Of a DNA stretch of 20,194 nucleotides, positions 14,708 to 20,194 are shown piece after piece. Within the stretch, counting starts at the first letter, position 1. Each line of letters opens with the position of its first letter. The translations under genes and the position numbers were made by a program. The notes below the pieces were generated by a model. The model saw only the letters and a list, made by a program, of their open reading frames with translations, ran no database searches and was not told the origin of the DNA. Source of the DNA: Elusimicrobiota bacterium (lineage in GTDB: Bacteria > CG03 > SLGR01 > PWQF01); NCBI GenBank assembly GCA_003557485.1, contig PWOI01000176.1, positions 1-20,194 on the forward strand, in the 5' to 3' direction.

Positions 14708-15172
14708 ATGCGAGTAGCAGTTGAAGTTTACCGCAGGGGAAACTGCCTTGAGGGCCGGGAGCTTTCCCGGGAAATAGAAGAACTCGGTATAGAAGAAAAA
14801 TACAGCGTATCGGTTTCTAAAATATATGTTATTGAGCTTGATGAAGATTCGGTTCCGGGAAATTCGGATGAAAGAATAAAAAGAATAGCCGGAGAAATAC
14901 TCATAGATCCCGTTGTAGAGAAATATTCTGTAGGGATAAGGAGTATGGAGGGTGTCTCCGTTGAAGTCTACTTTAAAAAGGGCGTTCTTGATATAGCCGG
15001 GCGCCGCGCGGCAGAGGCGGCAGAACTGGCGGGTTTGGGAGAAGGCCTTATATCCGTTTCGTCGGGAGACAGGTATGTTATAAGCGGCTCTGTATGCGAT
15101 ATGGAAAAGTGCCGCTATATTTCAGAGAAGCTTTTCTACAATAAAGTAATTCAGCAGGCAACCTGCAGATGA
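14708..15172 (+). CDS. purS: Tandem PurS: FGAM synthase accessory subunit, two PurS domains
   Basis: PurS is normally about 80 residues; this protein has 154 and contains two PurS-like units. Unit 1 (about residues 2-74) runs from VAVEVYRRGNCLEGRELSRE to IAGEILIDPVVEKY. Unit 2 (about 83-150) runs from VSVEVYFKKGVLDIAGRRAA to YISEKLFYNKVIQ. Both share the beta-strand/helix order, the GNCLEGRE/GVLDIAGR turn and the closing LxxxxVI(E/Q) motif. PurS bridges PurL and PurQ so that ammonia from glutamine reaches FGAR. The gene starts 7 bases after guaA and overlaps purL as ATGA. A double PurS followed by a PurSL-like PurL suggests a split version of the fused PurSL protein. Confidence 0.85.
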   Translation: MRVAVEVYRRGNCLEGRELSREIEELGIEEKYSVSVSKIYVIELDEDSVPGNSDERIKRIAGEILIDPVVEKYSVGIRSMEGVSVEVYFKKGVLDIAGRRAAEAAELAGLGEGLISVSSGDRYVISGSVCDMEKCRYISEKLFYNKVIQQATCR

Positions 15173-17523
15173 ACCTCAATATAACAGAAATGTCAGCCTG
15201 CCAGCTTAAAGATTTTTCCCGCAGGTATATCCTTTCCCTTACCCTTGAAGAGCTTCAAACTGTAAGAGACCACTTTAAAGAAAAAGGAAGGCAGCCTACC
15301 AGGCTGGAACTGGAATGCATAGCCCAGACCTGGAGCGAGCACTGCAATCATAAGACAATGACCGGCCGCGTAGAGTATACCGAAAACGGGAATACGAAAA
15401 CCTACGGTAACCTTCTCAAGGAAACAGTATTCAAACCGCTGGAGAGTATGGATACCGGTCACTGCCTCAGCGTATTTAAGGACAATGCGGGGATTATAAA
15501 ATTTACACCCGGCTGGGGGATAGCAATGAAAGCCGAAACCCACAACCATCCTTCTGCTATAGAACCCTATGGCGGCGCCGCTACCGGCGTTGGAGGAGTC
15601 ATAAGGGATATACTCGGCGCGGGCCTTGGCGCAAAACCGGTTATGAATATTGACGTATTCTGTTTTGGTGATCTGGATACTCCGCACTCTGAAATACCGG
15701 AAGGGGTGCTTCACCCCAGGAGAGTTTTTCGTGGCGTCGTTAAAGGTGTCCGGGATTACTCAAACAGAATGGGGATACCTACTTCAAGCGGGGCCATAAT
15801 TTTTGACGAAAAATACCTTTACAATCCCCTTGTTTACTGCGGAACAATAGGTGTAATACCCGAAAAGTGCGTAGATAAGCAGGTTGTTGAAGGAGATATA
15901 ATTCTTGCGGTAGGGGGCAAGACGGGAAAGGACGGGCTTCACGGAGCAACCTTTTCTTCAGTCGGGCTGGACGGCTGCGCCGATTCGGGGTGTGTCCAGA
16001 TAGGGGACCCTATAACTGAAAAACAGTTTGCCGATATACTGCTTAAACTCCGCGACGAAAACCTTTATAATGCCGTTACAGATTGCGGAGCCGGAGGGTT
16101 TTCTTCCGCTGTAGGGGAAATGGGCAGGGAGACCGGAGCTGTTGTCAACCTTGAGAAAGTTACGCTTAAACAAAAAGATATGGAGCCCTGGGAAATATTT
16201 CTTTCGGAGTCCCAGGAACGCATGGTACTAAGCGTGCCCGGGGAAAAAATTGAAAGAGTCCGATATCTTCTTGAGAGTGAAGATGTAGGGTTTGCTGAAA
16301 TAGGAAAATTTGGCGGCGGAAAATTGAAGGTTTACTATGAAGATAAACTTGAGTGCGAACTTGATATGGATTTTCTCCACGGCGGTTACCCGCGCACTGT
16401 TCGGACCGCCTTATGGACAGATAAAGAGTCTGAAGATATTTTCGTAAAAGAAACAGGCCCTGCCGATGTATTGATGAAAATATTCTCTGATCCCAATAAC
16501 GCCTCCAAGGAAAAAGTCATAAGGCAGTACGACCACGAGGTGCAGGGTTCTTCGGTAATAAGGCCTCTTGAAGGTATGGATCAGGATATGCCCCAGGACG
16601 GCTGTGTTATACGGCCTTTAAACGGCAGCAGCGCGGGAATAGCAGTCGGGCTTGGAATCAACCCTTTTTACGGTATTCAGGATCCCTTCCGTATGGCTGC
16701 AACTGTTGCGGAGGAGGCGGTCAGAAACGCCGTTTCCTGCGGAGGCGATATAAGGCGGGCGGGGCTTATGGATAATTTCTGCTGGGGTGACACGGAAGAC
16801 CCCGAAATACTCGGCGAACTTGTAAGAGCCTGCCAGGGATGCGGGGATGCCAGCGGCATACTCAAAATACCGTTTATTTCAGGGAAAGACAGCCTCAATA
16901 ATTTTTACTCAACTCCTTCCGCGGAAAAAATGAATATTCCCGGTACGCTCCTGGTCACTTGTGTAGCTCCGGTTGAAAATGTGGAGAAAGCCTGCCGGAG
17001 CAGTTTTACCGGGCCGGGAAACCTGATCTACCTTGCAGGTGAAACCCTCTGCGAGCTGGGTTATTCGGCACTCTCCAGGTCCGGTTTCTGCAGCGGAGGA
17101 GAAGTCCCTGCCCTGCGCAAGGAAATTTCACAGGGTGTTCTTGAGTTTATAAGGAAATGTATTGAGCGGGGTCTGTTAAGGAGCTGCCACGACTTGAGCG
17201 AGGGAGGTTTGGCTCTTGCATTCGCGGAGATGTGTTTTTCGGGAACGGGAGCGGAGATTGATATATCGGCGTTTGACCTTAAAGGGCGCTCCGGCTGCGG
17301 TGAGATGTGGGCAAAACTTTTTTCCGAGAGCAATTCCCGCTTTTTGATAGAAGTTTCTCCCGGAAACGCGGCTGAAGCCGAAGCCCTTGCGGATATCCCG
17401 CTGATAAGTATAGGAAGAACAACCGAAAACGGATTGCTGCAGGTATCGGATGGAGCTAAAACTGTTATCAAAAGCCCTGCGGACAGGTTTAAAAAGGTTT
17501 ATACGGAAGCGTTAAAATGGTAA
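15169..17523 (+). CDS. purL: Phosphoribosylformylglycinamidine synthase, catalytic subunit
   Basis: A 784-residue ATP-dependent enzyme for the fourth step of purine synthesis, FGAR to FGAM. It carries WSEHCNHKT (55-63, H58) and AETHNHPSAIEPYGGAATGV (122-141) with the glycine-rich ATP-binding stretch, then a second AIRS-like half containing DGCVIRPLNGS and CHDLSEGGLALAFAEM. No amidotransferase domain is fused; that role falls to PurQ, encoded next. Length is a little above the usual small PurL. Motifs such as FKDNAGIIKF and VFCFGDLD resemble the PurL part of PurSL-type proteins. It overlaps purS by 4 bases and purQ by 7 bases. Confidence 0.95.
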   Translation: MNLNITEMSACQLKDFSRRYILSLTLEELQTVRDHFKEKGRQPTRLELECIAQTWSEHCNHKTMTGRVEYTENGNTKTYGNLLKETVFKPLESMDTGHCLSVFKDNAGIIKFTPGWGIAMKAETHNHPSAIEPYGGAATGVGGVIRDILGAGLGAKPVMNIDVFCFGDLDTPHSEIPEGVLHPRRVFRGVVKGVRDYSNRMGIPTSSGAIIFDEKYLYNPLVYCGTIGVIPEKCVDKQVVEGDIILAVGGKTGKDGLHGATFSSVGLDGCADSGCVQIGDPITEKQFADILLKLRDENLYNAVTDCGAGGFSSAVGEMGRETGAVVNLEKVTLKQKDMEPWEIFLSESQERMVLSVPGEKIERVRYLLESEDVGFAEIGKFGGGKLKVYYEDKLECELDMDFLHGGYPRTVRTALWTDKESEDIFVKETGPADVLMKIFSDPNNASKEKVIRQYDHEVQGSSVIRPLEGMDQDMPQDGCVIRPLNGSSAGIAVGLGINPFYGIQDPFRMAATVAEEAVRNAVSCGGDIRRAGLMDNFCWGDTEDPEILGELVRACQGCGDASGILKIPFISGKDSLNNFYSTPSAEKMNIPGTLLVTCVAPVENVEKACRSSFTGPGNLIYLAGETLCELGYSALSRSGFCSGGEVPALRKEISQGVLEFIRKCIERGLLRSCHDLSEGGLALAFAEMCFSGTGAEIDISAFDLKGRSGCGEMWAKLFSESNSRFLIEVSPGNAAEAEALADIPLISIGRTTENGLLQVSDGAKTVIKSPADRFKKVYTEALKW

Positions 17524-18239
17524 AGAAAGCAATTGTAATCAAAGCCCCGGGAACAAACAATGATTTTGAAACGGCCCGGGCCCTGGAAATGGCGGGAGCC
17601 CAGGCAAGTATTGTCCATATAAACAGGATAGCTGCCGGCCAGACACGGCTTGATGATTTCTCAATAATGGTAATACCCGGGGGTTTTTCTTATGGCGATG
17701 AACTCGGTGCGGGAAAAATGTTCTCCCTTTTTTTAAAACACAGGTTCAGGGAAGAATTCGAAAAGTTTATAAAAAAAGGAAAACTTGTCGCGGGTATATG
17801 CAACGGCTTTCAGGTTCTTGTAAAGGCAAATGTTTTTCCCGAACTATGCAGTCCGCAGAGCCTGACCCTCACTTCAAACGATTGCGGTACTTTCATTTGC
17901 AGGTGGGTGGAGCTTGAAGTTGATACCGGCAAATTCTGGTTCAAGGGCCTTGATTGCCGGATAAGTCTCCCCATAGCCCACGCTGAAGGAAAATTTACCG
18001 GCACGGGTGAGACTCTTGATGATATTTCAGAATGCGGCCTGGCCGCGTTGACTTACATTGAAAACCCTAATGGTTCGTATAAGAATATAGCGGGAATTGT
18101 TAACAGGCAGGGAAATGTGCTGGGAATGATGCCCCATCCTGAAAGGTATGTATTTAGTTACCAGTATCCCGGTTTTTTCAGAAGGCCCGAAGAAATCTGG
18201 GGAATTAAAATATACAGGAATATAGTGAAAAATGCGTAA
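17517..18239 (+). CDS. purQ: FGAM synthase, glutamine amidotransferase subunit
   Basis: A 240-residue class I glutamine amidotransferase that releases ammonia for PurL. Catalytic residues visible are C95 (GICNGFQVL) and H207 with E209 (MMPHPERY). The N-terminal APGTNND (10-16) and PGGFSYGDELGAG (54-66) are typical of PurQ. The start codon lies inside the end of purL (7-base overlap, ATGGTAA) with no separate Shine-Dalgarno, so translation is probably coupled. The stop overlaps the purF start by 8 bases. Confidence 0.95.
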   Translation: MVKKAIVIKAPGTNNDFETARALEMAGAQASIVHINRIAAGQTRLDDFSIMVIPGGFSYGDELGAGKMFSLFLKHRFREEFEKFIKKGKLVAGICNGFQVLVKANVFPELCSPQSLTLTSNDCGTFICRWVELEVDTGKFWFKGLDCRISLPIAHAEGKFTGTGETLDDISECGLAALTYIENPNGSYKNIAGIVNRQGNVLGMMPHPERYVFSYQYPGFFRRPEEIWGIKIYRNIVKNA

Positions 18240-19572
18240 AGAGTACTGCGGCATATTCGGCGTTTACGGACATAAGCTTGCCGGGCGCCTTACCCACCTG
18301 GGGCTTTTTTCTCTTCAGCACAGGGGTCAGGAAAGCGCCGGAATTGTAGTAGATAATAGCGGAGAGTTTCACTCCAGACGAGGAATGGGTCTTGTAAGCG
18401 AAGTCTTTACAGGCAAGGATATTGAAGCAATAGTAGGGTCAAATGCCATAGGACATGTCCGCTATTCTACTACCGGACATAGCTCTACGGAAAATATCCA
18501 GCCCATACTTGTGCGCCATAAGGATATACCTATTGCAATGGCCCATAACGGCACAATTTCCCGTTCCAAACAGATACGCAGGGAACTTGAAGACGACGGC
18601 GTTATTTTCACTACCGGCACCGACAGCGAGCTTATTCTTAAAATGTATGCCAGGGAAAAAGGTTCCAGAAAGAAAAGGCTTACCAGTGTGCTTAACCGGC
18701 TCAAGGGGGCTTTTTCTCTCCTGATACTATTTCCCGGGGAGCTCTATGCCGCTCGCGATTCTATGGGATTCAGGCCCCTTGCAATGGGAAGAAAAAACGG
18801 CGCAGTTCTTTTTTCATCCGAGAGCTGCGCCTTTGACATAGAGGCAGCTGATTATGAGAGGGAACTGGAGCCGGGAGAAATAGTAAAAGTCAGCAAGAAC
18901 GGGATAGAAAGTTTTTTTCTGGAGAAGGCAGATCCCTGCCAGTGCATATTTGAGCTTATTTACTTTGCAAGGCCCGATTCTTATGTTTTCGGGCAGAGCG
19001 TTTATGAGGCCCGTCTTAATATGGGCAGGCAGCTTGCAATTGAATCCCCGGTGGATGCCGATATAGTTATGCCTATTCCTGATTCTGCCAATGTCCAGGC
19101 TCTGGGCTATGCCCGCCAGAGCGGAATACCCCTTGAGTTCGGACTCCTGAGAAACCATTACATAGGGCGGACTTTTATAGCCCCCCATCAGGAGATAAGG
19201 GACCTTGCTGTGAGGATCAAACATACCCCTATAAGAAAGGCGGTCAAGGACAAAAGAGTCATAATGGTAGATGATTCAATTGTCAGAGGGACAACTTCAA
19301 GGAAACTGGTAAGTATGATAAAAAAAGCCGGGGCCAGGGAGGTTCATATGCGCATATCCTCTCCTCCGATAACATCGTCCTGTTTTTACGGTATAGACAC
19401 TCCTACGAGGAAAGAGTTGATAGCCGGCCGAAAAAATGTAGAATCTATAAGAAAATTTCTGGCCGTAAAGACTCTTCATTATCTTTCAATGGAGGGGCTG
19501 AAAAAATCCTGCCGCAAGGAGAAAGGAGAAGGGTATTGTCTGTCTTGTTTTAACGGAAAATACCCTTTGTGA
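18232..19572 (+). CDS. purF: Amidophosphoribosyltransferase
   Basis: A 446-residue enzyme for the first committed purine step: PRPP plus glutamine gives phosphoribosylamine. The Ntn amidotransferase nucleophile is C6 (EYCGIFGVYG), implying loss of a five-residue propeptide. The PRPP-binding loop is VDDSIVRGTTS. Cysteines C238 (CIFELIYFARPDS), C384 (SCFYGID), C436 and C439 (YCLSCFNGKYP) match the four 4Fe-4S ligands of the Bacillus-type enzyme, so this is the oxygen-sensitive iron-sulfur form. It begins inside purQ, so the two are probably translationally coupled. Confidence 0.96.
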   Translation: MRKEYCGIFGVYGHKLAGRLTHLGLFSLQHRGQESAGIVVDNSGEFHSRRGMGLVSEVFTGKDIEAIVGSNAIGHVRYSTTGHSSTENIQPILVRHKDIPIAMAHNGTISRSKQIRRELEDDGVIFTTGTDSELILKMYAREKGSRKKRLTSVLNRLKGAFSLLILFPGELYAARDSMGFRPLAMGRKNGAVLFSSESCAFDIEAADYERELEPGEIVKVSKNGIESFFLEKADPCQCIFELIYFARPDSYVFGQSVYEARLNMGRQLAIESPVDADIVMPIPDSANVQALGYARQSGIPLEFGLLRNHYIGRTFIAPHQEIRDLAVRIKHTPIRKAVKDKRVIMVDDSIVRGTTSRKLVSMIKKAGAREVHMRISSPPITSSCFYGIDTPTRKELIAGRKNVESIRKFLAVKTLHYLSMEGLKKSCRKEKGEGYCLSCFNGKYPL

Positions 19573-19591
19573 ATAATAAGGAGAAGAAACT

Positions 19592-20194
19592 ATGGGAAGC
19601 GTAAAAGACCTGAGAGTAACGGAACCTGCTGAAAAAGGAAAGATGGGAAAAGGATATTTTACTTTCTCTGACAGGTATTCTGTATTTGACTGGGGAGAGA
19701 TGCCCCAGCAGATAGACGGTAAAGGGGCGGCGCTCTGTATTGCAGGGGCTTATTTCTTTGAAAGGATGAAAGAAATGGGTATCCTGAATCACTGCCGCGG
19801 CCTGGTTGAAGACGGGGATACAAAAAACCTTTCAGACCTGAGCGGGCCGTCCAACGTTATGGATGTGGACCTTGTAAGGGTTATAAAACCTCCCTTTGAG
19901 GGGGGAAAATACGATTACTCTGCGTATAAGGGCGAAACCTGTAATTTTCTTATTCCGCTGGAGGTGATTTACCGTAATGCGTTGCCGGAAGGATCCAGTG
20001 TATTCTCAAGATTTAAGGACGGCAGTTTAAATCCTTCCGATATCGGTTTTGAAGAAGTCCCGCCGGCCGGTACGGTTCTTGAAAGTCCGCTTGTAGATGT
20101 ATCGACCAAGCTTGAATCAAAAGACAGGTATATGGACTGGGAGGAGGCGCAGCAGATATCGGGGCTTTCGGATGATATGATAGAAAAAGTAAAA
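19592..20194 (+). CDS. purC: SAICAR synthase, 5' part (cut by window end)
   Basis: The first 201 residues of phosphoribosylaminoimidazole-succinocarboxamide synthase, which joins aspartate to CAIR using ATP. It starts MGSVKDLRVTEPAEKGKMG and includes FTFSDRYSVFDWGEMPQQID (the family's phosphate-binding SDR-S-FD element), IPLEVIYRNALPEGSS (matching the usual EVVVRN...G region) and VLESPLVDVSTKLESKDRYM. AAGGAG (19578-19583) is 8 bases before the ATG. The frame stays open to the last base. The DWGEMP variant recalls the longer form of this enzyme found in archaea and some bacteria. It is the last visible gene of the operon and the only enzyme in it not linked to glutamine. Confidence 0.93.
   Translation, partial: MGSVKDLRVTEPAEKGKMGKGYFTFSDRYSVFDWGEMPQQIDGKGAALCIAGAYFFERMKEMGILNHCRGLVEDGDTKNLSDLSGPSNVMDVDLVRVIKPPFEGGKYDYSAYKGETCNFLIPLEVIYRNALPEGSSVFSRFKDGSLNPSDIGFEEVPPAGTVLESPLVDVSTKLESKDRYMDWEEAQQISGLSDDMIEKVK

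Noticed and set aside
1-20194. CRISPR arrays, tRNA or rRNA genes, insertion sequences, phage genes
   Set aside because: No repeat-spacer pattern, cloverleaf, transposase or integrase was seen anywhere in the window.

Overview
The window looks like a chromosomal segment from an uncultured or little-studied anaerobic-type bacterium. GuaA is a single fused chain and most operon genes have Shine-Dalgarno sites, which argues for a bacterium. Isoleucine ATA and arginine AGA/AGG codons are frequent. I cannot place the phylum from sequence alone; the PurSL-like PurL, type I glutamine synthetase and long purine operon would fit several candidate phyla. No rRNA, tRNA, CRISPR array, insertion sequence or phage gene was seen.

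Layout. (1) Positions 1-2639, + strand: the 3' part of a CopB-like (P1B-3) heavy-metal ATPase, a 26-codon ArsR-type fragment, a NapH-like membrane polyferredoxin, an unrecognised multi-span membrane protein with an HxHH motif, and a 55-residue membrane protein resembling that protein's C-terminal hairpin. (2) Positions 2640-4960, visibly more AT-rich: an AbiEi-like antitoxin/regulator with a promoter and an 11-bp inverted repeat at its start codon. Convergent to it is a two-gene module, an HTH-type protein followed by a nucleotidyltransferase. This reads as a small defence or toxin-antitoxin island. (3) Positions 4961-5835: a GAF-ANTAR RNA-binding antiterminator gene, then a leader with two hairpins whose hexaloops both have A1 and G4, the ANTAR target signature. 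(4) Positions 5836-20194: a tightly packed + strand run gltB-gltD-glnA-guaA-purS-purL-purQ-purF-purC (purC cut by the window end), mostly with overlapping or abutting genes.

How it works together. Apart from the accessory PurS and the partial PurC, the genes from gltB to purF encode enzymes or subunits that make glutamine (GlnA) or spend it (GltBD, GuaA, PurLSQ, PurF), so the operon joins ammonia assimilation to purine synthesis. The GAF-ANTAR protein just upstream is the natural candidate controller. Its proposed RNA site sits directly after a TTGACA-type promoter, and its second hairpin is mutually exclusive with a stem that buries the gltB ribosome-binding site. This leader switch in front of a nine-gene glutamine/purine operon is the most interesting element of the window.
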